Below are positions 44,548-55,786 of a DNA stretch of 64,000 nucleotides, in pieces. Location: contig OX336389.2 in NCBI GenBank assembly GCA_946902985.2, positions 128,065,572-128,129,571 of the forward strand, written 5' to 3'. The position numbers and the translations under genes were made by a program. The notes beneath the pieces were generated by a model, which worked only from the letters and a program-made list of their open reading frames with translations, was not told where the DNA came from and searched no databases. This DNA comes from Meconema thalassinum (Eukaryota; Arthropoda; Insecta; Orthoptera; Tettigoniidae). Numbering within the stretch: position 1 is the first letter of the stretch; each line of letters opens with the position of its first letter.

Positions 44548-44929
44548 AGGGACTTTGCGACATCGTAGTCATGTAGCCCCGTGTACTTGGGTAAGTGTAG
44601 AATTTTCCTGATAACCTGTGTCACTGTGATGTCTGTATTAGTGTGTGTATTTGTAATTGAGGTAGGATTTGGGTAGGAAGCGACCGTGGCCTTAAGGTAG
44701 GTACCATCCTGGCATTTGCCTGGAGTAGAAGTGGGGAAACCACGGGAAACCACTTACAAGATGGCTGAGGTAAGAATCGAGCCCGGCTCTATTCAGTTTT
44801 GCCTCATGAGGCTGAGTGTACCCTGTTCCAGCCCTCAGACCAGAATTAAACTTCTTAGCAGAGCCATGAATCGAATCCCGGCCTCCGAGGTGACATTCAA
44901 GAATCCTAACCACTTCGCAACGAGGCGGC
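44548..44929 (-). mobile_element. tRNA-derived SINE, family B
   Basis: Minus strand: tRNA-like head GCCGCCTCGTTGCGAAGTGG at 44929 with GGATTCGAT B box; body with GGGTACACTCAGCCTCATGA; tail rc of GGACTTTGCGACATCG at 44549. Same family at 45460, 46199, 49472 and 51707. Confidence 0.8.
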
Positions 44930-45459
44930 AAATACTGTAGTAACTAGTCGAAGAGCTATTTAATCAGCACCTCCAAGACGCAGGCAAGCGTATGAGCTAG
45001 CTTGTGTACTCCAAGATTTCTTGACTCCTGGAGGAACTTATCAGCAGTCAGTACATTGGCGGTGCGCGGGAGCCACTTCTCACTGGTTCAAGCCACATAC
45101 CACGAGCTGAAAAAGACACAGAATACATTAGTGCAACGAAATCTTGATTTTACTTGTTAATTACCATAAGATAATTACCTTGTGTGAACCATACATCGAA
45201 AAGAGGTAACCACCACCAAGCAACATACATCACATCACCGCGTGCTGCCTTGTTCATTGTAACTCCTGCAAAGAAAAACACATATCAGATACAGAGCATT
45301 GCAATTTATGTTTTCTCCACAATACTCGCCATTTAAATGGACACGATCAAGAAAAGGAACGAGAAAAAGAATTGATGAAATTGCCCCACAATGTACACTT
45401 GAATTAGTTATTGAGAGCAGTCTTCCATTTCAAATGGAATTGAACAGGACCACGTCCCA
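44930..45459. other. unassigned
   Basis: Contains chance frames only (45299-45517). No gene or repeat named. Confidence 0.4.
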
Positions 45460-46146
45460 TGGTATAGTAGCTAGCCTTCTTGGCTATCACTCCCTGAGGT
45501 CCAAATTCGATTGCTGACTCTGCAAGAAGTTGGATTCTGGTCTGAAGGTTGGAACGGGGTACACTCAGCCTTGTGGGGTGTAACTGAGAATAGGTGGGTT
45601 CAATTCCTACCTCAACGATCTTAGAAATTGGTTTCCGTGGTTTTCCACTTATAGCAGAGCAAAGCCAACTCCGTTAAGGCCGTGGAGGACCTGGGAGTAG
45701 TGGAAGGTAGAGGCTTCCTCTCTTTGTGACATCAGCACTAGGCTAGATGGGATGGAATTGTCATGTCAGCTGTCTTTGCTCCCAGGAATTACTCTGGTAC
45801 TCATTTCTGGTGTAGGCTGAGTGAACCCCAGGGCTATTTGCGTTTCCGAAAGTGGAAGTTTTGTTTCAAAAATCCACTACCCGGGTGGGGATTGAACTCA
45901 CTCCCTTTCAGTTAGCAGCTCAGTGCCTCTACCGACTGCGCTATGCAGCCCCCCTTTTCCACTTCTACTCTAGGCGAATACTGGGTCAGAATCTACCTGT
46001 AGGCCACGGCCACCTCCTTCCCAATCTTGGCCTCAATTACAAATACACATATTAATACAGACATAACAATGACACAGGCTATCAGGAAAATTCTACACAC
46101 ACGAGGGCCTGTACGACCATGATGTCGCAAAGCCCCTGAATGAATC

Positions 46147-46181
<35 letters not shown>
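45460..46181 (+). mobile_element. SINE family B, split by another SINE
   Basis: Head (TGGTATAGTAGCTAGCCTTC) and body at 45460-45650. After the family H insert the copy resumes at 45955 and ends in the family tail (CAAAGCCCCTGAATGAATCA) plus (CAA)n at 46142-46181. Confidence 0.8.
45651..45954 (-). mobile_element. tRNA-derived SINE, family H
   Basis: Minus-strand head GGGCTGCATAGCGCAGTCGG near 45953 with B box GTTCAATCCCC. Inserted into family B with a 10-bp duplication TTTTCCACTT at 45641-45650 and 45955-45964. Confidence 0.8.
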
Positions 46182-46198
46182 AAATTGAGCAGTACACT

Positions 46199-46580
46199 TC
46201 CTGGTGTAGTGGCTAGCATTCTTAGCTGTCGGCCCGGAAGTTCGGGTTCGAATCCCTGCTCTGCAAAGAAATATAATTCTGGTCTGAGGGCTGAAACGGG
46301 GTACACTAAGCCTCGAGAGGCAAAGCTGCCACAGCCATTCCGTAAGTGGATTTCTGTGGTTTCCCACATCTATTCCAGGAGAATACCGGGATGGTTCCTA
46401 ACATACGGCCACGGTCGCCTCCTTCCCAATTCTCATCTGTACTACGGTAGGCTACAAATACACACACTACGACAGACAGACATATTATCCGACAAATTCT
46501 ACACACACCCAAGTACACGGGGTTAAATGACCACAATGTTTAAGCCCCTGAAATGAAACATCAACAACAGCAACAACATC
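46199..46580 (+). mobile_element. SINE family B, full length
   Basis: Head CTGGTGTAGTGGCTAGCATT, B box GGGTTCGAATCCC, body GAAACGGGGTACACTAAGCC, end TTTAAGCCCCTGAAATGAAA and CAACAACAGCAACAAC tail. The most complete family B copy. Confidence 0.85.
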
Positions 46581-46751
46581 AGGAATTGAGCACATGTCTT
46601 TATCAATTATGGGCCCCGAATCTGGGTCGTCCCTAGTTCCAGGCTGTCAACTGCACCAAAGTGCTTACCTTTGAAGGTTCGCATCTGAATTATAATTATC
46701 CTTTTTAAAAAAACACACAGTAGCCTACCTTTCATCCGACTGCTTATGACT

Positions 46752-46848
46752 GTAGGTGTTGTTGTTGTTGTTGTTGTTGTTTTATTTAAGGGGCTTGGAC
46801 ATCGTGGTCATTTAATCCCTTGTACTTGGGTATATACAGAATGATTCG
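46752..46848 (-). mobile_element. SINE family B, 5'-truncated tail
   Basis: (GTT)n at 46757-46781 followed by GGGGCTTGGACATCGTGGTC: the reverse of a family B tail, cut off before the body. Confidence 0.7.
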
Positions 46849-46857
46849 CCAACCCCT

Positions 46858-46882
46858 TATTTTTTTTTTTTTTTTTTTTTTT
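46858..46882. repeat. poly-T run
   Basis: About 23 T residues, probably a reversed poly-A tail of a retro-copy whose body I do not recognise. Confidence 0.8.
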
Positions 46883-47059
46883 AGAAAGGCAACCCAATTT
46901 ATCGTTGAGTTCATGCTCGCAAATATTGTAGAAATCAATGGCGATAATGTTATTTCAATGACCATGTGTTTAAAACGATCACAACTCCAAATAACACCAC
47001 CTTACGTTTGGACAGGAAGTGTCGATGGGGTCTACGAATAGATTCAATACGTGCCAGCA

Positions 47060-47250
47060 ACACACCATGGCTCTCAGTAATATGTTAGCATGCTAGGCTT
47101 TGGCCCGAAGGGTCCCGGGTTCGATTCTCGGCCGGTCCATGGGGAATTTAATCTCATGTGGTTAATTTCTTTGGCTCGGGGACTGGGTGTTTGTGACGTC
47201 TTCATGTACAAATATACCAAACACTGGGTACAAATAGAAAAAAAACAGTA
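47060..47250 (+). mobile_element. SINE-like repeat, family G
   Basis: tRNA-like head with GGGTTCGATTCTCGGCCGGT (47109-47128) and body GGCTCGGGGACTGGGTGTTT, a combination familiar from insect SINEs. Confidence 0.6.
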
Positions 47251-47284
47251 AATAAAGTAGCTAAGGTGGGTAATTCCTGCAATT

Positions 47285-47345
47285 CTGCTGTTGCGTCAGG
47301 CAAACTGCCTGGTAGCATGTTCGATCCCCGGGCTGGTACATATTT
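47285..47345 (+). repeat. tRNA-like half
   Basis: CAAACTGCCTGGTAGCATGT then GTTCGATCCCCGGGCTGGTA look like the 3' half of a tRNA or SINE head without a body. Confidence 0.4.
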
Positions 47346-47976
47346 TTTCGCTTAATGCCTTTTACAGTGCTATGGCTGCATATCTACCTGTTCCAACGAG
47401 TGATTTTTTTATTTGGTCCTGAAAAGGACAGCCTTTATCCGATGGTACGTAGCCAGGTTGGACGGACGACATAATGATCAGTGGAACGAAAGCAATGTAC
47501 CCTGTATATTCAGGGTAGCAAGTGTTCGAAATGTTAACCACCTTGGTTTAAAGGGAAAATCAGGTTCACTCAGCCCACCACACGTGTCGCGTCAAAGCCC
47601 TCTCTAACACCGGGCTGTAAACCATTCTTCATTTCTTACGCTGTGTCAAATCAAAGCCCTCTATAACCCCGGATGTAAAACATTCCTTATTCTTACGTTC
47701 GACAAACTTAAAACACTATTAATTGATCCAATTATGAGAAATACCAAGGTGTATTGAGTTTATTTCATTGTTAATATGAATTTTCTTTCATAAGATATGG
47801 TAAGAGAGAAACTGAAATTTTTAGAAAAGAAAGCTACTAACTAAATGAGCGCCTGCTGAATGAATTTTCAGGTAGGATTATGTTTATACAAACAAAAAAT
47901 GGTGCGTTGGCATGCTTGTGGAATTGATTTTAAAATCTTCATCATCTACTCGAGACCAACCTAAGTCATCCTGGAA

Positions 47977-48178
47977 GTGGTTTTCCAGGTTATCCCACTT
48001 CTACTCCAGATAAAATACTGGGATGGTTCGAAATTTAAGACCACTCCTACCTTCAGTTACAAATACACAAACTACTACTGACACCATAATAACATAGGTT
48101 ATTCGACAAATTTAAACACACACACAAGAACACAAGATTGTGATGATCACGTTGTCCAAGCCCCTAAAGTTTAAAAAG
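47977..48178 (+). mobile_element. SINE family B tail, degenerate
   Basis: GGTTTTCCAGGTTATCCCAC through GTCCAAGCCCCTAAAG matches the distal half of family B; the head is missing. Confidence 0.6.
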
Positions 48179-49471
48179 AAACCAACCCACAATGCAGTGG
48201 AAACGCACGTGGCTAGGCGATGCGATCGAGCTGGCCGTGGGTTAAGCGAACACCTGCACATGTCAAAGCCATCACAACAGAAGAAACGAACATGATTCTT
48301 ATCCATGAACGTGAATATTAATATTTCTGATATCCGACGTCTAGAAAATCGTATTCGGACCGGTAAGAACGTTTTAAATAAAGAAAGTCTAGTGTCCAAC
48401 GCAAAAGTTCTCACTATCTATCTTTGTGATGTGTTTTGTACTACTTACAATGTGTAAGTCTCCGTGGCTGAAATGATAGCACGTTATACTCCCGATTGAA
48501 AAAAATGGGGTTGATACTTGTTAAGGTTCTTATTCTAGACTATTTTTATAAGTTTTATCGTCTGTGTCGACCAATTTACCTACGTCTTACTACGAAAATG
48601 ATACGAGAGATCACAGTTGATTATTGGGGAGGGGGCACTAGTACTGTACCAACATGAATTTTCAGGTTGGATTCTATGAACGTTACATAGTGTTTGAATG
48701 CGATATTACACGAAAGAATCTTTAATATGTACACGTCAAGTATAGCTGTCTTCTTTTTGATAAAATTTAATAACAAAATACTGTAATACCGAGGGAAATT
48801 CTAAGGAATACGTATACTTCGATGCGAACACTGGCGATTAGAATCTCGTTCGATGTGCTATGTTAAAATCCATGTCAGAGTTTTAAATAATGGTTTACGG
48901 TATTAATAAATGTGATAATGTGACTTTGGAAGTGTGGCTTAATATCATATCCCCACTAAAATGGAGCACGGCTATCGTTGAAAAAAGTATGCCTACAGCT
49001 GGATTCGAAGCATCATTTTGCCCTGTCTCGCTTACTACGTAAGGTCGAACTTAACCACTTCAGGCACGAAGACAAAGTCCGGAACGTCCGCTACACGGGT
49101 ACTAGTTAACTATGGGCGTTCCACCTCGAACATTAATATCCAACTCAAAGTCTTCAATCATGGTTTATAGTGCTCATTTAACATTCTAATATTACAGATC
49201 ACGTGGCGAAACCTCTTAATTCGATTGAATTGCATATACGTGTGTTCTTCAAGGAGCAAAAATCACATGTTCGTAGAATGGTCCTTAGTATTTGGCGCGG
49301 AAGTGATTACGGTCGTTTTTCCTTTGCTAGGCCCATGGCTCAGTTTACATTGCTGTCACACAGGCAAAGCAATATCGACCATCGGGAGAATTGTAATGTT
49401 AGTTGGGTTTCATAAAACTAAATAATAAGAGACTGGTGAGTCACTCTGTATATAATAGATCATATCATTTG
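48179..49471. other. unassigned AT-rich DNA
   Basis: A tRNA-like start (GTCTCCGTGGCTGAAATGAT, about 48457) and a repeated GAATTTTCAGGTNGGATT (47863 and 48655) suggest old dispersed repeats. No gene. Confidence 0.35.
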
Positions 49472-49781
49472 TCTAATAACCTGCGGTATTGTGGTGTCTG
49501 TAATAGTATTTGTAATTCAGGTAAGGATTGGGAAGGAGGTGAATGTGGCCTTAAGTTAGGAACCATCTTGATATTTGCCTGGAGTAGAAGTCGGAAACCA
49601 TGGACAATCACTTCCAGGATGGCTTAGGTGGGAACCGAACTCACCACTTCTCAGTTTTTCCACATGAGACTGAGTGTGTACCCCATTCCAGCCATCTGAC
49701 CAGAATTAAATTTCTTGGAAAAATAGAACCCAGACCTCCAGGGCGACAGCCAAGAATGCTAGCCGCTACACCACGAGGTGG
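49472..49781 (-). mobile_element. SINE family B
   Basis: Head CCACCTCGTGGTGTAGCGGC at 49781 on the minus strand, body GGAATGGGGTACACACTCAG, tail toward 49472. Confidence 0.75.
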
Positions 49782-50428
49782 TCACTGCTTATGACTGAAG
49801 AGACCAATAGGCACGAGTATTCTGAAATACAATCTGCTAGCAATTGAACATATCCAGTTGAACAACAATCGAGGAGTCAAAATCTGTCGTTGGCCCCAGT
49901 CAAATTAAAACGTCAAACGAGAGCTCTCCCAAATCCCGAGCGTTGCAATGGAATACCTTTATATGTATGTCATACGCAGAGTTGGGCAAAATAAAAATAT
50001 ACAGTACATACAGTATACTGAATATATATATTCGATACATCATTTAAAGTACAATAATTGAATCGTTCAAGATACAAAATCTTATATATTAAAATAGTTT
50101 TCAAAAAATTGTGTTTTAAAATAAATCTGAAAATACTTAATACTTCCAGTGAAGAAGATTTCCATTCCTTTAGGCCTAAGATTTTTCACATCAATGGTTT
50201 GCAAGCAAACTTTACTGAAAATGTTCAGCATCTTCAATTTAATTTTAAAACACAATTTTGTGTTTTGTATTTCCAAGGATTCAGTTATTGCATTTTGAAT
50301 TTTGAATCAAAAATACATTTTGTGAGTATTTTGCCCAACTCTGGTCATATGTTAGTGGGTCACGGAACAACATTTTCCCTTCCTGAGCCCCCTTGGACAA
50401 CTCAACTACGAAGCAAGTTTCCAGGAAT
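49782..50428. other. unassigned AT-rich DNA
   Basis: Contains an imperfect inverted similarity (AAAACACAATTTTG near 50249 versus CAAAAAATTGTGTTTTAAAA near 50101), so both strands show similar chance frames. No gene. Confidence 0.4.
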
Positions 50429-50482
50429 CTATTATTATTATTATCAGTAGTAGTAGTAGTAGTAGTAGCAGTAGTAGTAGTA
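50429..50482. repeat. ATT and AGT microsatellites
   Basis: A short TTA run followed by about eleven AGT units. Confidence 0.9.
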
Positions 50483-51090
50483 TTCCCTCTCCGTTTTCGT
50501 CACACAGATCTCGCACACAACCACACTGGGTGACAGCTATAATTCCCCAAGCCAAACGTTCTCAATGGGCGGCCCGCCGAGAGATTTCTGCAGGCCCACC
50601 ATAAAAAGCGAGAAAAATTAAGTTTGAATAACTCAAAGAAAATTATTCTAAATGTGATCCTTCTTGTTTTCAAATTTTCCGCTTTTCTAAATAGCATCAA
50701 ACTGTCAAGTCGTGTCGAGTTATGACGTCAGAGAAGAGTCTATGTGTTTGGAATTTCGCTATTCACCTCGGCTTTTCTGAATTGCGTCTGGGACCAACCG
50801 TCCGTGCACCTTTTAAGCCTACGCTAGGTAAACCGTTAATGATACCGGGTGAAGCCGGGGCGGGTTGCTAGTCGTAAATAAATACATTTAAAAAAGTGCT
50901 GTACCTGAATGAATGATCGTGAACGATTCGATTCTCTTTTCACAGTCAAGTTCTTGGCTGGTTGCCAGGCAACATGTTCAATTTTGCACAATGTTGTTCC
51001 AGGTTCTAGGAACTTAACGCAGTTGTACTATGCTATTGCGACTTTGGTCAGATGATGCACCTAAATTCTGCATTCCTTTTTTTATCTCCG
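50483..51090. other. unassigned
   Basis: A GC-richer segment around 50560-50600 (GGGCGGCCCGCCGAGAG) and chance frames. Nothing recognised. Confidence 0.4.
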
Positions 51091-51112
51091 CCCCCCCCCC
51101 CCCCCCCCCCCC
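51091..51112. repeat. poly-C run, 22 bases
   Basis: Uninterrupted C22, unusual in length. Its reverse strand could form a G-rich structure. Length may be affected by sequencing error. Confidence 0.9.
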
Positions 51113-51706
51113 GAGTACTTCAAATATTTGTAAAATTAATCTATGTGGCCCTCGAGAAAATTTAATTGAGAAGCCTACAAATGAAACAACAACAACAACA
51201 ACAATATAAACAGAGCTCTACCTTGTTTTTTTGTTTTGTTTTTAAAGTTACCCAAAGGTTACCCCTGATCCTTAACACAGCGACCACTACCTCCACCACC
51301 TGGTTAGGGGAGTGATTCAGAACGAGACGACAGTCTGGCCGACTGCTACGAGACAGCATTTTCTCGCTCCCCAGGTAAATACAATCATCCTGTTGATGTT
51401 CAGTGTTCAATGACACTCTCAAATCAGCCTATAATTCCAAGTTGCGCAATACTGTCCCTTGTGTCGAGGAAATGAAATTCAGGGAAAGGACTAGGGTGTC
51501 AAAATCCTATTAAGTCAGTAGGTAGACTTAAGAGTCGAAAGTTTGATTCAGATTGGCGGGACAGTCCCGAGTCGTATAAGGACCTAGGAACAAACAAGTA
51601 GACTTTCAGCTCGACAGCAGGTGGTTTTAAACTAAGGTTTTTCACGAACATTGATAAAAGAAAGGTTGTATAATCACTAATCCCATCATGTTGTTTTTGA
51701 TTCTTT
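51113..51706. other. unassigned
   Basis: A CAA repeat (51186-51203) and chance frames only. Confidence 0.4.
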
Positions 51707-52069
51707 AGGGGCTTTGCGACATAGTGGTCATGTAGCCCCGTGTACTTGGGTGTGTGTAGAATTTTTTCTGATAACCTGTGTCACTATGATGTATTTGCAA
51801 TTGAGGTAGGATTTGGGTAGGAAGCGGCCGTTGCCTTAGGATAGGTACCATCCCGGCATTTGCCTAGAGTAAAAGTGGGAAACCACGGAAAACCACTTCC
51901 AAGATGACTGAGGTAGGAATCGAACCCACCTCTTATCAGTTTTGCCTCACGAGGCTAGGTGTACCCCGTTACAGCCCTCACACCAGAATTGAATTTCTTC
52001 GCAGAGCCGAGAATCGAACCCGGGCCTCCAAGGCAACGGCCAGGAACGCTAGCCTCTACACCACGAGGT
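51707..52069 (-). mobile_element. SINE family B
   Basis: Minus-strand head TACCTCGTGGTGTAGAGGCT at 52070, B box GGGTTCGATTC, tail rc of GGGGCTTTGCGACATAGTGG at 51707. Well preserved. Confidence 0.85.
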
Positions 52070-52815
52070 ACAGTAGACATAGAGACAGACATTTCGCCCA
52101 TGATCTCGTAAGTTTTTTTATATTTTTTTTTTGGTGCAAAATTCAAAATAGGTTAAAATTATCTTCATCTCATGCCAATTATTTGAGGCCGCCTGCGACA
52201 GCCCGACTCACTTTGAGTCTAGCTGTAGATTTTAGGCCGATTGCCCTTCCTGACACCACGTGTTTTTCTTGGTGAAAATTTCAACCCACTTCATCGCTAG
52301 TGAAGCACCAACAAAACAATCGTAAATTATAACTCACTCAACGGGGAAATACTCACACAGTGATATGCAACAAGTGCACGGGGCTGATGATCGTTTAGTT
52401 ACTACAAATTACCAACAATGAAATAGTATATTATAACCTTCCTCAATGTGGATAAACCCGTGAAGGAAACGGCACAGTGACAAAAATAATAGCAACAACA
52501 TAGACTCCATTCTTTCATCACTTCACCATGTTTTCCAAACACGACCAAATTTACAAATAAAGCTGGCAACGAACGAAGTCAATATCTGGAATTATAAGAG
52601 AGTAACGTTAATAATTTATTCAGGAGAAGAGCTCTATCCCTGCCGCAACGAACATTAGCGGAAACGCCTTTCCTAATGCGAAGACTTAAGCCTTTAGCGA
52701 CCAGTACCATTACTTGTCGATTCTACTGTATTTATTGTGTGAACAGCGTCAGATTTGCAGAACACTACAACAAAAGTACTACAAATCATCTAAATTAGGA
52801 GAGGAGTTGCCTTCC
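52070..52815. other. unassigned
   Basis: No gene. A CGCCTGCGACAGCCCGACTC stretch near 52190 is GC-richer but unrecognised. Confidence 0.4.
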
Positions 52816-52816
52816 T

Positions 52817-52858
52817 TAATAATAATAATAATAATTATTATTATTATTATTATTATAA
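52817..52858. repeat. (AAT)/(ATT) inverted microsatellite
   Basis: AAT units switch to ATT units midway, so the run is self-complementary. Confidence 0.9.
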
Positions 52859-52865
52859 GAAGAAG

Positions 52866-53232
52866 AGCCTCAGTGGCTTAGGCGGCAGCACGCTGGCCTC
52901 TCACCGCTGGATCCGTGGTTCAAATTCCTGTCACTCCATGTGAGATTTGTACTGGACAAAGCGGAAACAGACAGGTTTTTTCCAGGTATACCGGTTTTCC
53001 CTGTCACAAATTTATTTTCCAGCAACACTTCTCCACTATCATTTCATTTCATCTGTCATTCATTTAATCATTGCCTCAGGGGAGTGCGACAGACTTCGGC
53101 AGTTGGCATAGTTCATAACCTCGCCACTAGATGGGAGCTTCATTCATTCCATTCCATGACCCGGTTGGTGGACTGGACGAAGGCTGTAGATTTTCAATAA
53201 TAATAATAAGAAGAAGAAGAAGAAGAAGAGGA
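52866..53232 (+). mobile_element. tRNA-derived SINE, family E, with A-rich tail
   Basis: Head GCCTCAGTGGCTTAGGCGGC, B-box-like GTGGTTCAAATTCC, body with CCTCGCCACTAGATGGGAGC and CGGTTGGTGGACTGGACGAA, tail AATAATAATAAG and AAG repeats to 53232. Confidence 0.7.
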
Positions 53233-53246
53233 ACTACAAGAAGATA

Positions 53247-53474
53247 ATAATAACAATAATCTTAATGGCTTTACGTCCCTATTAACTACTCGGCTTTTAG
53301 AGACGCCAAGGTGCCGGAATTTTGCACCAAAGGGGTTCTTTAACTTGCCAGTAAATCTGTTGACACGGCTCCCTCGAATTTGCGCGACCTCAAATGCCAG
53401 GTGACTGCGCCAGGATTCGATCCTTCAACTTTGGACACAGCTGGCGAGAACTTTACCGCTGAGCCACGTAGCCA
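53247..53474 (-). mobile_element. SINE family C
   Basis: Minus-strand copy of the 18678 family: head GGCTACGTGGCTCAGCGGTA ends at 53474, B-box GGATCGAATCC, body TTACTGGCAAGTTAAAGAAC. Confidence 0.8.
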
Positions 53475-53669
53475 ATCAAAGATTAGGAAGAAGTAGAAGA
53501 AATCTTCAAAAGTGGTCTTTTCGGAGGAAATAAGGAAGGAGATGATCCACCGAATGAAGCCGTATTGGCAGAAGATCAATTCAATGGACGGAAAAATATG
53601 ATCAGAGGATACTGTAGTTGTTCCTCCGTGCTCCATTGTGGCCCAGATCGAACAGAAGAAGAATTAATA

Positions 53670-53862
53670 ATCTTACTGGTTTAGAGAGGCCCGAGTTGAA
53701 AAATTTTGCTTTGGAGGGGTCCCTTAACATGCAAGTTAATCTATCTAAACAGGGTTGTCGTATTTAAACACCCTCAAAATATCATCGAATAAAATCTGAT
53801 TCGAACCCACAATCTTGAAGATTAAAGACCAACACTTAAGCAACTGCACCACTTAGTCCAAC
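53670..53862 (-). mobile_element. degenerate family C-like SINE
   Basis: Minus strand: head with GTGGTGCAGTTGCTTAAGTG and GGGTTCGAATC; body with TTAACTTGCATGTTAAGGGA. Diverged relative of the preceding copy. Confidence 0.5.
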
Positions 53863-53939
53863 AACAACATAACTGTTAAATATCGAATTGGAGAATTGAA
53901 AAATATAAAACTCGTACCTTATTCAACATATTTATTCTA

Positions 53940-55032
53940 ATGCCCTGACATACAGTGGTAGAAATCCATTAAATCTCATGGAAGTTACATGCAGTTGAAC
54001 GTGGAACCTATAAATCTGCTTAGAAGTAGTTTGATAACACAAAAGTATCGACCCTACGTGTTGCTCAATATGTTTCTGCAACATTAAGATAATAGTTTGA
54101 AGTTGTTTCCGTACACATATTCTGAGATATAAGACATGCATTGCACATTCAAATGAAGATTAAATCAATTTTTAAGTATGGAAGTTACATCCATTTGAAA
54201 ATGGAACATTTCAGTACGCGTGGGATTATGTTGGCAGCACTGTCATACATGGGTTGCTTGAAATAAATCTGCAATATTATGGTATATCCTACGTGTGCAA
54301 GGTTTAGAACTGTTTGCCTGCATACTTTCTGATAGCGTACGGTATATTGAGACTTGCGTTCAAAATTGTAGGGAGCATTTATCAACAGTTGGTCGCCATG
54401 GTGACTCTGATCATATTCAGAGCTATACACTGTATTTTGAGACATACATTTCACATATGAAATTTAATTGAAATATATGAACATGTAGTTGGACATTAAA
54501 CTTAGCAATGCGCGTAAAATCATGTAGGCAACACTGTGATAACTGGGATGCTCAAAATGAAACTGCAATATTATGGTCTATATGCATGCCAAATTAAAAA
54601 CTGTTTACATGCATACTTCCTGAAATATTGAGATTAGAACCAAAACCCCGTGGCACTACAACCCACGAAAGACTCTGGTCTACCACTGCCCAGCCATTCG
54701 AGCTACATATTGGGAGGTGATGCGTGGTCAGCGCAGAGGGTCCCCTCAGTCATTAATCTTGGATTCCGCGACAATTACTATATTGTCCTTATGTGCCTGC
54801 CCTCACGACAGCTTGTAAAATCCCTGACGGAGCCGGGAATCGAACGCGGGGCCTACAGGCGAGAGGCACTACCCCTACACAACGGGGCCGGCGAAATATT
54901 GAGACTAAGAGTCAAACTTCCAGAGAGCATTTATCTACAGTTGGCAACTCTGGTGACTCTGAAAACATACATACATTAGTTATAGGCCTAGCTCTTGAAG
55001 TAAATACTACACTGCACATAAAACTTCGGTTG
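53940..55032. repeat. approx. 290-bp tandem repeat, left portion
   Basis: Landmarks recur: GGAAGTTACAT at 53980 and 54180 with a diverged copy near 54473; CTGCAATATTATGG at 54269 and 54563 (294 apart); GAGCATTTAT-ACAGTTGG near 54370 and 54920 once the SINE is discounted. The array continues at 61696 beyond the Gypsy element. Confidence 0.8.
54634..54892 (-). mobile_element. SINE family A inside the 290-bp repeat
   Basis: Minus-strand copy with head GCCGGCCCCGTTGTGTAGGG at 54892. The 12-bp target duplication GAAATATTGAGA lies at 54622-54633 and 54893-54904. Confidence 0.88.
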
Positions 55033-55036
55033 ATAT

Positions 55037-55748
55037 TGTTGCGTGCCACCCCCCTAGTGGCACTTTTTGTTAACTGGATTACGGTGGGCAGGAAGCACAA
55101 AACCAATTACTGCTTAAAGAAATAATTAACTTTATTGCGGCCAGAAGGATACAGCACTCTTCAGCAAATGCAAACAATTATTACCTTACTCCAGTTTCCT
55201 CAAGTCGAGAATACTTCCCCTTTCACTTGTCAACAGACCACAGTTAATCCCTCGTAATGAGGTGGCCCCGTACGCTGGATGGAAATAGCTGCACTAGGCC
55301 TGTCATTCACTGTTTTGCAACTCACCACAATGCCCTCTCTTCGTACTAAGTAAGCACACTCGCTCAAAACACAGGCAGTCCCCTGTAAGCTCCTCACTCC
55401 CTTCGCTGTCACGAGAATCGGCTTCACTAGTCGGTTTCGCAAGTCTCCACACTTCTGTCGCTCAGGATACGCGCTCGCACTCGCTCGTAAAACACAACAA
55501 CAACACTGCTTGACAGGTCGCACTTATATAGCAGGCCGGTGACTCAATAAATGCTTCTAGATCCATCCAGGGTTCACGGCTTCTCGAGGTTTCCATCGCT
55601 GGTCCAGTCACGAATATTCTGGACTATCCCTTTGTCCTAGTAGCCCTGTTGCATAAGGCGCACGCAATACAGGAGGCAGGCCACAGTCCAGCCCTGGGGA
55701 AGTTGTGACTCATGCGGCGAGCGATGACACAAACTCACAGCCGTAACA
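55037..55748 (-). repeat. Gypsy 2 3' LTR
   Basis: Matches 60980-61691 with about eight differences. On the minus strand it runs TGTTACGGCTG to GGCACGCAACA. A TATATAAG box lies at 55530-55523. A 97-codon frame inside it is LTR sequence, not a gene. Confidence 0.95.
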
Positions 55749-55761
55749 CCACCCCCTTCCT
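55749..55761 (-). other. Gypsy 2 polypurine tract
   Basis: AGGAAGGGGGTGG on the minus strand directly precedes the 3' LTR, the expected primer for plus-strand DNA synthesis. Confidence 0.85.
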
Positions 55762-55786
55762 AAAAAGGGCTGATCGTCCCGATCAA

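Noticed and set aside
46140..46526. Frame beginning with poly-Gln and the opposite-strand poly-Cys/Leu frames
   Set aside because: Product of the CAA tail of one SINE reading into the next SINE; no gene.
50058..50450. 130-codon frame as a host exon
   Set aside because: Low-complexity, Phe/Lys/Asn-rich composition, a self-complementary region, and no recognisable motif or splice context.
55230..55523. 97-codon frame, repeated at 61173-61466
   Set aside because: Lies wholly within the Gypsy 2 LTRs, so the repetition is due to LTR identity; no domain is visible.
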